Part shown: piece by piece, positions 43,752-52,027 of the stretch
How positions within the stretch are numbered: position 1 is the first letter of the stretch
How the letters are laid out: every line of letters begins with the position of its first letter
From: Streptomyces durmitorensis
Lineage (GTDB): Bacteria; Actinomycetota; Actinomycetes; Streptomycetales; Streptomycetaceae
Direction of reading: 5' to 3'
DNA: 64,000 nt
Assembly (NCBI RefSeq): GCF_023498005.1
Contig: NZ_CP097289.1
Coordinates: forward strand, 7,440,001 to 7,504,000
Made by a program: the position numbers and the translations under genes
The notes under the pieces: model-generated
The model's input: only the letters and a program-made list of their open reading frames with translations
Told to the model about the DNA's origin: nothing
The model's database searches: none

Positions 43752-43790
43752 GTCTGACAAATTCAAGAGGCTGTGACACAAAAGTCTGAC
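43752..43790. promoter_or_regulatory. Direct repeats gtctgac, candidate GntR operators
   Basis: gtctgac occurs at 43752-43758 and 43784-43790, 32 nt apart (about three helical turns), in the AT-rich core of the divergent gntR/gntK region. Confidence 0.5.
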
Positions 43791-43826
43791 TTTTTGTTCC
43801 CGAGGGTCCGCACATACCCTGACGTC

Positions 43827-44528
43827 ATGACCGCACAGGCCCGTGGGCTGCACGCTCGCGTACTGGAAAGCCTCGGGCCCGCCATCACCGGCGGCGAGTA
43901 CCCGCCGGGCAGCGTGCTGCGCACGGACGAGCTCTCCCAGCGGTTCGAGGTGTCACGCTCCGTCGTACGGGAGGTGGTGCGGGTCCTCGAATCGATGCAC
44001 CTCGTCGAGTCCCGGCGCCGGGTCGGTGTGACGGTGCTGCCCACCGCGGAGTGGAACGTCTACGACCCGCAGGTCATCCGGTGGCGTCTCGCGGGCGCCG
44101 ACCGGCCGCGCCAGCTGCGCTCCCTCACGGTCCTGCGCTCGGCGATCGAACCGGCCGCCGCGGGGCTCGCGGCCCAGCACGCCACCCCCGAGCAGTGCGC
44201 GGCCCTCACCGAGTGCGCCCTCGGCATGGTCGCCACCTCGCGCGGACAGCAGCTGGAGGGCTACCTCTTCCACGACATCAACTTCCACCGCATCGTCCTG
44301 AACGCGTCGGGCAACGAGATGTTCGCCCGCCTCGGCGACGTCGTCGCGGAGGTCCTCGCAGGCCGCACCCACCACCAGGTCATGTTCGAGGACCCGGACC
44401 CGGCGGCCGTCACCCTGCACGTCCGGCTCGCGGAGGCGGTGCGTGAGGGAGACGCGGTGCGGGCCGAGGAGCTGACGCGGGAGATCGCCGTGGGGGCCCT
44501 GCACGAGCTGGACATCCTCGCCCCGTAG
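43827..44528 (+). CDS. gntR: GntR-family (FadR subfamily) regulator of gluconate genes
   Basis: The 233-residue protein has a GntR winged helix (YPPGSVLRTDELSQRFEVSR, SVVREVVRVLESMHLVESRR, about residues 20-70) and a FadR-type FCD domain with metal-binding pattern residues (Asp in DINFHRIVL, His in HHQVMF, His in LHVRLAEAV). Such domains bind sugar acids or carboxylates. ATG 43827 is used; an in-frame ATG at 43773 lies within the operator region. It is divergent from gluconokinase. A small terminator follows. Confidence 0.9.
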   Translation: MTAQARGLHARVLESLGPAITGGEYPPGSVLRTDELSQRFEVSRSVVREVVRVLESMHLVESRRRVGVTVLPTAEWNVYDPQVIRWRLAGADRPRQLRSLTVLRSAIEPAAAGLAAQHATPEQCAALTECALGMVATSRGQQLEGYLFHDINFHRIVLNASGNEMFARLGDVVAEVLAGRTHHQVMFEDPDPAAVTLHVRLAEAVREGDAVRAEELTREIAVGALHELDILAP

Positions 44529-44533
44529 CGGAT

Positions 44534-44548
44534 CACCCCTTCGGGGTG
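44534..44548 (+). terminator. Hairpin after gntR
   Basis: cacccc and ggggtg pair around ttc, directly after the gntR stop codon. Confidence 0.6.
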
Positions 44549-44578
44549 CTCCCTTCCCGGGTCTCCCCGTCAGGGACA

Positions 44579-44992
44579 ATGGCCCGCATGTCCCGACGCG
44601 CCACCCGCCCCCAGACCACCTGCCCCTGCGGTCACCCCGAGCCGTACGAGAAGTGCTGCGGACGGCTGCACCGGGGCGAGGCCGCGGCCGCCGTGCCCGA
44701 GGAGCTGATGCGCTCCCGCTACTGCGCCTTCGCCGTCAAGGACGAGGCCTACCTCCTGCGCACCTGGCACCCGCGCACCCGGCCGCCACGCGTGGAGTTC
44801 GACCCCGGTCTGCGCTGGGTCGGCCTGGAGATCCTGGACACGGCGGACGGCACCGCGTTCCACACCACCGGCACGGTCGAGTTCCGGGCCCGCTACACCG
44901 ACGGCGGCCGCAAGGAGGCCCTGCGCGAGCGGAGCCGTTTCGAGCGGCTCGACGGGGCCTGGGTGTATGTCGACGGCGCCTTCATCGACTGA
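44579..44992 (+). CDS. UPF0225/YchJ-like protein
   Basis: The 137-residue protein begins with a SEC-C-like zinc motif CPCGHPEPYEKCCGRLHRG and continues with LMRSRYCAFAVKDEAYLLRTW, both hallmarks of the UPF0225/YchJ family; an NTF2-like fold follows. The function is unknown; it is cytoplasmic. ATG 44588, three codons downstream, is an equally good start. It is convergent with the immunity-like gene. Confidence 0.85.
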   Translation: MARMSRRATRPQTTCPCGHPEPYEKCCGRLHRGEAAAAVPEELMRSRYCAFAVKDEAYLLRTWHPRTRPPRVEFDPGLRWVGLEILDTADGTAFHTTGTVEFRARYTDGGRKEALRERSRFERLDGAWVYVDGAFID

Positions 44993-45019
44993 CCCTTCAG
45001 CCGATCAGATCCCGGTGCC

Positions 45020-45541
45020 TCAGCGGCGCAGGGCCACGTCGAGCTCGTAGTAGAGCGTGTCGAGGCGGCTGCGCCCAGGGCTGCGGTCCGGCATCCGCTT
45101 CACCAGCTCGCGCACGGCCGGCGATACGCGCTCGATCGCCCACCGGAGCTCCGCGTCACCGACCTGGGGGCCTTCACCCGCGGCGAGTTCACGGGCGAGC
45201 GCCTGGTGGACCGCGGGCGCGAGGGCGTGCTTCGACTGGTGCGGGCTGGCCAGGGGGTGGATGTAGGGGGTCGCCGCCGCGTAGCACGCGGCGCGGGCCG
45301 CGGCGGTGGCGGCCGGGTCGTCGACCTCGCGCGCGGCCGCGTGCGCCGCCCAGGAGAGGGAGCGCAGCCGCCCGGTCCGCTTCCCCTCGCGCACGTACTC
45401 CCGGATGCCCTCGATCGCCGCGCGGGGACGGCTGTCGCCGGGCGCCCGCGCCTCGAACAGCGGAAGCACCCGCTCGACGCAGTCGGCCGCCCAGAGCCCG
45501 AGAAGCCTGCGGTCTTCGTCGCTGATCGTCACCTCGTCCAC
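45020..45541 (-). CDS. Putative immunity protein (Imm-5-like)
   Basis: The 173-residue all-helical protein opens with SDEDRRLLGLWAADCVERVL, followed by PLFE and an alanine-rich core (ARAACYAAATPYIHPL) with a conserved HQSKHALAPA. I recognise this as the family annotated as putative immunity protein. No toxin gene is adjacent, so if it is an immunity factor it is an orphan. It is followed by 42 nt and then the lipase stop on the same strand. Confidence 0.6.
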   Translation of the reverse strand: MDEVTISDEDRRLLGLWAADCVERVLPLFEARAPGDSRPRAAIEGIREYVREGKRTGRLRSLSWAAHAAAREVDDPAATAAARAACYAAATPYIHPLASPHQSKHALAPAVHQALARELAAGEGPQVGDAELRWAIERVSPAVRELVKRMPDRSPGRSRLDTLYYELDVALRR

Positions 45542-45583
45542 CGGGACATCATGCCGCCCGGGGTGCTCCCTGTCGCCGCGGTT

Positions 45584-46861
45584 TCAGCGGACGTCCCCGT
45601 ACTCGCTCATCACCCCCGGCGGAGCCAGCGCGTTCACGTAGTGCCCAGGACCGTGGTCCTCGAAGGAGTACGTGAACGGGACGCTGCGGGTCAGCGCGAG
45701 CCGGGCCGCGAAGAACGCGAGGGGTGCCACCACCGCGAGCCCCGCGAGGCTGTCCATCTGCGGGTAGCGCGGCGCAGGATCACGCACCTCGACCCAGCCG
45801 GGCTCCTGGCCGGGCCCCCGCACCACATCCGCCAGGGCCCGCCCCACCGCCTTCGCCCTGCGCCCCGCCACGGCAGGCAGCCGCCCCCCGAACAGATCAC
45901 CCGGCAGGGACAGCGCCTCGATCGCCGCCTCGGCCGCGAGCGTCAGGGCGCCGTCGACCGCGCCCCGCTGACGCCGGTAGTGGAACTCGCGGCCGAAGGG
46001 CGCGTACGGCCCGACCGGGCGCGGCGGCAGCGAGGGCACGACGTCGCGGTCGTAGATGTAGCGGATGAGCCGGTCGCGCAGCACGTGGACGCCCCGCGGA
46101 TCGCAGGCCCGGTGGCAGGCTCGGGCGAGCTCCGGTCCGCCGAGCATGGGCTGGCCGAAGGTGTAGACGGCCTTCAGACGTTCCGCGACGGCGGCGTAGC
46201 GCGGCTCGTGGGCCAGCACGACGCCCATCAGCGCCGCCATCGCACCGCCGAGGCTGTGCCCGGTGATGTACAGCGCCTCCATGCCGTCGCCCACCGTGCC
46301 CTGCTCGTCGGGGTCGACCGACTCGCCGCGCAGCGCCCGCTCCAGGGCCTGCATGACCAGGTACCGCGAGGCCCGCATGTTGCGGTAGAAGCCCGCGTGG
46401 ACGTCGTACAGCTCGCCGCCGAGGTCCACGTGGAGCGTCTCGGGGCGTACGTCGGCGTCGGTGAGGATGCTGATGATGTCCTCGGGCTGGGTGCCGCGGT
46501 AGCAGAGGATCACCACCCGCCGGTCCTTGTCCTGGAGCAGATACGCCGCCGACGCGATGTAGAGCGCGCCCACCCGCTGCTCGAAGACCCGGCAGCGGTT
46601 CTCCTCCAGGCCTAGCCTGGCCATGATCATGGCGAGCGTCGCCGGGTCGGGGTCCTCCGGGGTGCCTGCGTAGGCGTACGCCGCACAGGTCGCCAGGGCG
46701 TGCGGGACGACGCCGTCCGGATCGGGTTGCGCCTTGTCCTCCAACAACCGCTCCACCAGGTCCGGATAGACCGGGAAGCCCACCGCGGGGCCCGTTCCCG
46801 TGACGTCCTTGTACGGGCGCAGATCGGTGAAGGGCGGTGCCTTGGCGTGGTGGTCCCGCAT
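45584..46861 (-). CDS. Class 3 lipase-like protein
   Basis: The 425-residue alpha/beta hydrolase has VILCYRGTQPEDI as oxyanion region and the nucleophile elbow ITGHSLGGAMAALMG near residue 200. VYTFGQPMLGGPELA and a downstream Asp (RDVVPSLPP) and His complete the class 3 lipase pattern. The C-terminal quarter has a hydrophobic segment (LAGLAVVAPLAFFAARLAL) that may anchor it. No N-terminal signal is visible. Start 46861 has GGGGGGAA upstream. The substrate is not known. Confidence 0.8.
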   Translation of the reverse strand: MRDHHAKAPPFTDLRPYKDVTGTGPAVGFPVYPDLVERLLEDKAQPDPDGVVPHALATCAAYAYAGTPEDPDPATLAMIMARLGLEENRCRVFEQRVGALYIASAAYLLQDKDRRVVILCYRGTQPEDIISILTDADVRPETLHVDLGGELYDVHAGFYRNMRASRYLVMQALERALRGESVDPDEQGTVGDGMEALYITGHSLGGAMAALMGVVLAHEPRYAAVAERLKAVYTFGQPMLGGPELARACHRACDPRGVHVLRDRLIRYIYDRDVVPSLPPRPVGPYAPFGREFHYRRQRGAVDGALTLAAEAAIEALSLPGDLFGGRLPAVAGRRAKAVGRALADVVRGPGQEPGWVEVRDPAPRYPQMDSLAGLAVVAPLAFFAARLALTRSVPFTYSFEDHGPGHYVNALAPPGVMSEYGDVR

Positions 46862-47271
46862 GGTTCCCCCCGGAACGGGCGCTGGCGGCAAGGGAGTTGC
46901 GAGCACACCACCGGCCCGATCCGCCGTCAACTCGCGTACTCCGGGCACTTGTTCACCCGCTGTGGACCGGCCATCGGCGCGCCTGGCTCCTGGGGTTGCT
47001 GAGAGAGGAGACCCCAGAGGGACTGCCGGACGATCACCCGCGCCGTGCCGCACGGCCGTCCCAGGCCGCCCGACGGGCCCAAATGCCGCCGCCCGCCTGC
47101 CTGTTCGACCTCGGCGCGGCGCCCCGCACATAGGCGGGAACCCGCGCTGTGGCGCTCCATCGTCGCCAGTAGCGTCCTAGACCCTGTCGGCAGACTCCCG
47201 CCTGCCCCGCGGCGTCTGGCAGCAGGGCCGAGCCCCCCGTCCCGTACGCCTGCGTGCGAAGGAAGCGCCTG
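46862..47271. other. 410-bp divergent promoter region, no credible gene
   Basis: Several frames are open here, but none has a ribosome site plus recognisable protein sequence. A 7-bp inverted repeat (ctggggt 46990-46996 with 47011-47017) is the only notable structure. Promoters for the lipase and the peroxidase fusion must lie here. Confidence 0.5.
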
Positions 47272-50148
47272 ATGGCCGACACCGGACAGTACGAGCAGAC
47301 CTACGAGCGCTACGCGGGCGGCAGCCCCGAGGCGGAGCACCGCCTCTTCGAGCGCCTGGCCCAAGAGATCATGAAGGTCCAGGCGAAGAACCGGCGGGCC
47401 GGCGGCGCCGGTTCCCTCGCGCGCACCCAGCACGCGAAACCCGCGCTCGGCGTGGAGAACGCCCGCCTCACCATCCACGACGACGTGCCCGAGGCCCTGC
47501 GCGGCGGATTCGTCAAGCCGGGCGCCGACTATCCGGCGACCGTGCGGCTCTCCAACGCCAGCGGCACCCGGCAGCCCGACGCCACGGCCGACCTGCGCGG
47601 CGTGGCCGTGCGCGTGACGGTGTCGGAAGAGGAGAGCCACGACCTGCTCGCCACCAACTTCCCGGTGTCGCACGCCCGGGACGCCCGCGAGTTCGTCGCC
47701 TTCGCCAAGGCCATGGCGGGCGCGAACAGCCCGCTGCAGAAGGCCTTCGGCCTGTTCGTGAAACTGCCGCTCGCCGTAGGCCTCTCCACCGCTACCCGGA
47801 TGCGCCGCAACATCCAGGCCGCCACCCGGCACAAGGTCGACAGCCTCGCCAAGGAGACGTACTGGAGCCGCGGCGCCATCCTCTGGGGCGAGGCAGGACC
47901 GGTCCGCTACCTCCTGCGCCCCGTCGTGGGCAGCGCCCCCGAGCCCAGGCCCGAGCGCCGCGACCCCGGCTTCCTCCACCGCGAACTGGCGCACCGCCTC
48001 GTCACGTCGGACGTCGCCTTCGAGCTGTGCGTCCAGCGGTACGTGGACGAGAAACGCACGCCCGTCGAGGACGGCTCCGTGGAGTGGAAGGACAACATCA
48101 CGCCCGCGGTGCCCGTCGGACGCCTCACCGTGCCACGCCAGGACCTGGCCACCACAGAGGCCATGGCGGCGGCAGGGCGGGTCGAGGAGCTCGCCTTCAA
48201 CCCCTGGTACACGACCGACGCGTTCCGCCCCCTCGGCAATCTCAACCGCGCCCGCAAGGCCGCGTACGAGGCGAGCGCCGCCCACCGCAAGGGCCTGCGC
48301 TTCAGCACCGAGGAGCCGCTGCGCAACACACTGCTCGGCATCCCCGTCGGACGGTTTTTCGCCGCGCTCAACCGCTATGTGCCGTGGCACAGGCTGCCGG
48401 TGTCGGCGAGCCTGCTGAACCTGGTCTTCCTGCGCAAGGCGCTCAGGCGCCTCAACCTCATCGACACCGACGTCCACGAGGCGCCGCCGAAGGCCGTCCC
48501 CGTGCCGGCGGGGGTCGATGAGCGGCTGCGCACGGCCCGGTCGTACGACGGGTCGTACAACGACCTCTCCGCGCCCTCCATGGGAGCCGTGGGCGCGGCC
48601 TTCGGACGCAACCTCGAGCCGGACTACCGGCCCGACCTCTTCGACACCCCGAACCCCGTCACCGTCAGCCGCCGACTCCTGACGCGCGACACCTTCGTGC
48701 CGGCGACCTCGCTCAACATCCTGGCCGCCGCCTGGATCCAGTTCCAGGTCCACGACTGGGTCAACCACCGCCGCTACCCCGTCGGGGGCAAGGCCGTCGA
48801 GGTACCGCTGCCGCCCGGCAGCACCTGGCACAACACCCCCGGCGGACCGCCCGAGAACGTGATGCGCTTCGCCGAGAACGAGGGCATCGAGCAGCCCGGC
48901 AACCAGCCCCCGATCCTCTTCGCCAACACGGCATCGCACTGGTGGGACGGCTCCGAGGTGTACGGCGCGGACGAGCACACCGCGAAGTTCCTGCGCGAGG
49001 CCGGCGGCAGCGCCGACCTGCGCCTTGAGGACGGCCACCTGCCCGTGGGCCAGAACGGCATCCCGCTCACCGGCTTCAACGAGAGCTGGTGGCTCGGCCT
49101 CAGTGCGATGCACACGCTCTTCGCCCGCGAGCACAACGCGGTCTGCGCGGCCATGCGCCGCGAGTACCCGGCGATGAGCGAGGACAGCATCTACCACGCG
49201 GCGCGTCTGGTCGTCTCCGCCCTCATCGCCAAGATCCACACGGTGGAGTGGACCCCGGCGATCCTCGCCACCGAGGCCATCGACCTCGGCCTGCACACCA
49301 ACTGGGAGGGCCCGCCGAACAATTGGCTCAACAAGCTCGGCCTGTGGCTCCTGGAGTCCCACTCGCTGACCGGCATCCCCAAGACGCTGCCGGACCACCA
49401 CGCGGCGCCGTACTCCCTCACCGAGGACTTCGTCACCGTCTACCGCATGCACCCGCTGATCCCCGACGACTACGTGATGCGCGAGCACCACTTCGGGCAG
49501 CGCCTGGAGAGCCTGACCTTCCAGGACATCCAGGGCGGCGCGGCGGAGGCCGCCATCCGCAAGACGGGCCTGGCCGACACCCTCTACTCGTTCGGCATCG
49601 CCCACCCCGGTGCGATCACCCTGAACAACTTCCCGCGCGCGCTCCAGCGCTTCGAGCGCGACGGCGAGATCATCGACCTGTCGGTCGTCGACCTCGTCCG
49701 CACCCGCAGGCGGGGCGTGCCGCGCTACAACGACTTCCGCGCGGGCCTGCACAAGCCGCGCATCACCCGCTTCGAGGAGCTGAGCCAGGACCCCGAGACC
49801 GTCGCGCGCCTCAAGGACGTCTACGACTCGGTCGACGAGATCGACACCGTGGTCGGCCTGTTCGCCGAGAACCCGCCGACCGGCTTCGGCTTCAGCGACA
49901 CGGCCTTCCGCATCTTCATCCTGATGGCCACGCGCCGCCTGCAGAGCGACCGCTTCCTGACCGTCGACTACCGCCCCGAGATCTACACGCCGCTGGGCAT
50001 CGAATGGGTCGAGAAGAGCGGCATGAAGTCCGTGATCCAGCGGCACGCCCCGGACCTCGCGGGTCTGCTGCCGCGCGACGCGAGCGCGTTCGCGCCGTGG
50101 CGGCAGGTGCAGCCGATGCGGGGCGGAGGCAGCGATGCCACCGAGTGA
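47272..50148 (+). CDS. Catalase-like domain fused to animal-type haem peroxidase (fatty-acid dioxygenase candidate)
   Basis: The 958-residue protein has two haem-enzyme-like parts. Residues about 55-330 resemble the catalase/allene-oxide-synthase fold (VRLSNASGTRQPDATADLRGVAVRV, then NFPVSHARDAREFV). Residues about 420-930 form an animal-haem-peroxidase domain: distal His494 in QFQVHDWVNH, and VTVYRMHPLIPDDY with proximal His727 and Tyr724 in the place of the catalytic tyrosine of prostaglandin synthase and alpha-dioxygenase. This suggests fatty-acid dioxygenation followed by hydroperoxide rearrangement in one polypeptide. No signal peptide is seen. GAAGGAAG precedes ATG 47272. The stop overlaps the next gene by 14 nt. 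Confidence 0.8.
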   Translation: MADTGQYEQTYERYAGGSPEAEHRLFERLAQEIMKVQAKNRRAGGAGSLARTQHAKPALGVENARLTIHDDVPEALRGGFVKPGADYPATVRLSNASGTRQPDATADLRGVAVRVTVSEEESHDLLATNFPVSHARDAREFVAFAKAMAGANSPLQKAFGLFVKLPLAVGLSTATRMRRNIQAATRHKVDSLAKETYWSRGAILWGEAGPVRYLLRPVVGSAPEPRPERRDPGFLHRELAHRLVTSDVAFELCVQRYVDEKRTPVEDGSVEWKDNITPAVPVGRLTVPRQDLATTEAMAAAGRVEELAFNPWYTTDAFRPLGNLNRARKAAYEASAAHRKGLRFSTEEPLRNTLLGIPVGRFFAALNRYVPWHRLPVSASLLNLVFLRKALRRLNLIDTDVHEAPPKAVPVPAGVDERLRTARSYDGSYNDLSAPSMGAVGAAFGRNLEPDYRPDLFDTPNPVTVSRRLLTRDTFVPATSLNILAAAWIQFQVHDWVNHRRYPVGGKAVEVPLPPGSTWHNTPGGPPENVMRFAENEGIEQPGNQPPILFANTASHWWDGSEVYGADEHTAKFLREAGGSADLRLEDGHLPVGQNGIPLTGFNESWWLGLSAMHTLFAREHNAVCAAMRREYPAMSEDSIYHAARLVVSALIAKIHTVEWTPAILATEAIDLGLHTNWEGPPNNWLNKLGLWLLESHSLTGIPKTLPDHHAAPYSLTEDFVTVYRMHPLIPDDYVMREHHFGQRLESLTFQDIQGGAAEAAIRKTGLADTLYSFGIAHPGAITLNNFPRALQRFERDGEIIDLSVVDLVRTRRRGVPRYNDFRAGLHKPRITRFEELSQDPETVARLKDVYDSVDEIDTVVGLFAENPPTGFGFSDTAFRIFILMATRRLQSDRFLTVDYRPEIYTPLGIEWVEKSGMKSVIQRHAPDLAGLLPRDASAFAPWRQVQPMRGGGSDATE

Positions 50149-51532
50149 GGACGGGCCCGACGGCCGGGCGAACGGACACCACCCCGGGCTCGCCGACCTC
50201 TTCGTACGCCCTCTCCTGGAGACGGTCTGGCGCCGCCGCACCCACCGGGTGAGCCGCGGCGCCACCGTCCCCGCGGGATCGATGAGTTACGCCTCGAAGA
50301 ACGCCCCGCAGCCGCTGACCGAGCTGGAGGAGGCGGTCCTGATCGCCCTCACCGGCTGCACCGGGCTCACCATGCCCGACCGCCCCTTCGAGGACCCGCG
50401 CGACGGCAAGCCGATCATGGCGAAGCCGAACCTGACCATGGCGGGGCGCACGGCGGGCAGCCCCGACAACGCGCAGGGCACGCACTTCTTCCTGATCAAC
50501 GACACCGGCACGTACTACCTGAGGAAGCTGCCCCCGGCGCCGCAGGAGCCCTTCGACGACGTGACCCTGACCGCCCGTGCGCGGGAGTCCAAGGTCAAGG
50601 TCCTCGACCACCGCCTCGACGTGGCGGAGGGCCTGCGGGACTTCCCGGCGTACCTGGACTCGAACCGCTTCCTGTCCAACCTGCCGGGCACGACGGTCCT
50701 GTTCCCCGTGGTCGACCTGTCCCACCAGTACATCAACGCCCTGATGTACCTCCTCACCCAGCCGGACGGGGCGCGGCCCACGCTGGTGGACGACCGGAAC
50801 TTCTACCGCCCCGCGGGCGTGCAGAAGTGGATCAAGAACGGTTTCCTGAACGAGAAGCTGAAGCTGCCGCTCGGTGCGCTCGGCCCGCTCCGCACCCAGA
50901 TCGAGGCGGACCTGCTGCTCCAGAACCTGATGCTGGTGGCGGAGGCGATGGGCCTTGGCGCCTGGATCCACGCCTCCATCAACCCTCAAATCGCCCTGGG
51001 CGACCCGAAGTTCTCCCGCGCCTACGGCAGGATGCTCGGCTTCACCTTCGTCACCCCGCGCTGGCGCCCGGCCGACGTGTGGCGCTGGCACATCCCGCTC
51101 CCCAAGTACGCGAATGTCCGCTCGCACCCGGTGGGCCTGAAGGCCCCGGACGGCGAGCAGTTGATCTCCGCGATGTGCCCGCCGACGTTCGCGTCGATGT
51201 CCGACGCGGTGGACGCGGTGATCCGCGAGAAGTTCGGCCCCGGGGGCGTCTACGGCGACAAGGACGTCTTCGGCCGCATCTACCGGGAGGACTACGGCCA
51301 GCGCTATCTGGCCGAGGCGAGCGAGTACGAGGAACGGGTGATCGAGTGCGCCCGCGACATCTGCACGTACATCCTGCGGACGCACCGCCGCTTCCCGGCG
51401 CACACGGACGCGATCCACGTCCCCGGGATCTGGCTCCAGGCCCACCACGTGGAGGACGAGTACTACGACAAGTACTTCACCCAGGGCCTGACGCCGACGC
51501 ACCGTCGGCACCGTGGCCTGTGGGACGGCTGA
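50135..51532 (+). CDS. Nitroreductase-like protein coupled to the peroxidase
   Basis: The 465-residue protein has two segments that look like a nitroreductase fold: RRRTHRVSRGATVPAGS, leading to PLTELEEAVLIALTGCTG (residues about 34-78), and ADLLLQNLMLVAEAMGLGAW (about 252-271), typical of the FMN-binding helix. It is twice the length of ordinary nitroreductases, with a large insertion and a His-rich C-terminus. The start lies inside the peroxidase gene (14-nt overlap), so the products are probably made in equal amounts and cooperate. The exact reaction is unknown. Confidence 0.65.
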   Translation: MPPSEDGPDGRANGHHPGLADLFVRPLLETVWRRRTHRVSRGATVPAGSMSYASKNAPQPLTELEEAVLIALTGCTGLTMPDRPFEDPRDGKPIMAKPNLTMAGRTAGSPDNAQGTHFFLINDTGTYYLRKLPPAPQEPFDDVTLTARARESKVKVLDHRLDVAEGLRDFPAYLDSNRFLSNLPGTTVLFPVVDLSHQYINALMYLLTQPDGARPTLVDDRNFYRPAGVQKWIKNGFLNEKLKLPLGALGPLRTQIEADLLLQNLMLVAEAMGLGAWIHASINPQIALGDPKFSRAYGRMLGFTFVTPRWRPADVWRWHIPLPKYANVRSHPVGLKAPDGEQLISAMCPPTFASMSDAVDAVIREKFGPGGVYGDKDVFGRIYREDYGQRYLAEASEYEERVIECARDICTYILRTHRRFPAHTDAIHVPGIWLQAHHVEDEYYDKYFTQGLTPTHRRHRGLWDG

Positions 51533-51692
51533 GACCGCCGGTCCGAAGATCACCCATGCCCCGGACATCCCCGATCACATACCGGTCATCGCCTGCGCCG
51601 CCAGGGACCGCACGTCGAGCCGCGACGTGCTCATCGCCCTGATCCGGCACCTCAAGGAGCGCTCGGCCCCCGCACTGGAGGCCGCCCGCTGA
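51513..51692 (+). pseudogene. Remnant of a CvnD-like GTP-binding protein C-terminus
   Basis: A 59-codon frame ends with DHIPVIACAARDRTSSRDVL and IALIRHLKERSAP, which resembles the last 40 residues of conservon CvnD GTPases, including the (D)ARDR pattern. No upstream GTPase body exists; the frame runs into the nitroreductase-like gene. It is most likely a decayed fragment, though a tiny expressed gene cannot be ruled out. Confidence 0.4.
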
Positions 51693-51704
51693 TACCACCG
51701 CAAA

Positions 51705-51741
51705 GCGAAGAGCGGGCCAGGATTCCTGGCCCGCTCTTCGC
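51705..51741 (-). terminator. 17-bp perfect hairpin downstream of tRNA-Leu
   Basis: gcgaagagcgggccagg (51705-51721) pairs perfectly with 51725-51741 around att. It lies 20 nt past the tRNA 3' end on the tRNA strand, where it is followed by a short U-rich stretch. Confidence 0.88.
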
Positions 51742-51761
51742 GGTGTATCTCTGTATCTCTG

Positions 51762-51846
51762 TGTCCGAGGGGGGACTTGAACCCCCACGCCCGATAAAGG
51801 GCACTAGCACCTCAAGCTAGCGCGTCTGCCATTCCGCCACCCGGAC
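51762..51846 (-). tRNA. tRNA-Leu (anticodon GAG)
   Basis: Read on the minus strand, GTCCGGG pairs with CTCGGAC as acceptor stem. The anticodon stem CTAGC/GCTAG encloses loop TTGAGGT, giving anticodon GAG. A long variable arm (tgccctttatcgggc) marks class II leucine tRNA, and the T arm is GGGGGTTCAAGTCCCCC. The 3' CCA is not encoded. A candidate -10 (tatggt, minus strand of 51884-51889) lies upstream. Confidence 0.96.
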
Positions 51847-51883
51847 TGGTGGTGTGTCGCGGTTTCCCGCGGCGACGTGGAAA

Positions 51884-51889
51884 ACCATA
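51884..51889 (-). promoter_or_regulatory. Candidate -10 element of the tRNA-Leu promoter
   Basis: tatggt on the minus strand, about 38 nt upstream of the mature tRNA 5' end. No clear -35 was found. Confidence 0.35.
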
Positions 51890-52027
51890 GCAAACATTCG
51901 GGGGCCCTCGATCACACGGGCCAGGTGCGTGAACGGCGCATGACGAGGGGTGCCCGGCCTTGGGTGTCGGGGGGTAGGCGCGGGAGGATGAGGGGGACCA
52001 CCAGCAGCGATAGCGGGAGGAACCATC

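Noticed and set aside
46927..50265. 1112-codon minus-strand frame opposite the peroxidase fusion
   Set aside because: The composition is the typical shadow of high-GC coding DNA, with no domain, while the plus strand has haem peroxidase motifs.
51762..52027. Integrated element at the tRNA-Leu gene
   Set aside because: No integrase, excisionase or duplicated tRNA end was found on either side; neighbours are ordinary chromosomal genes.
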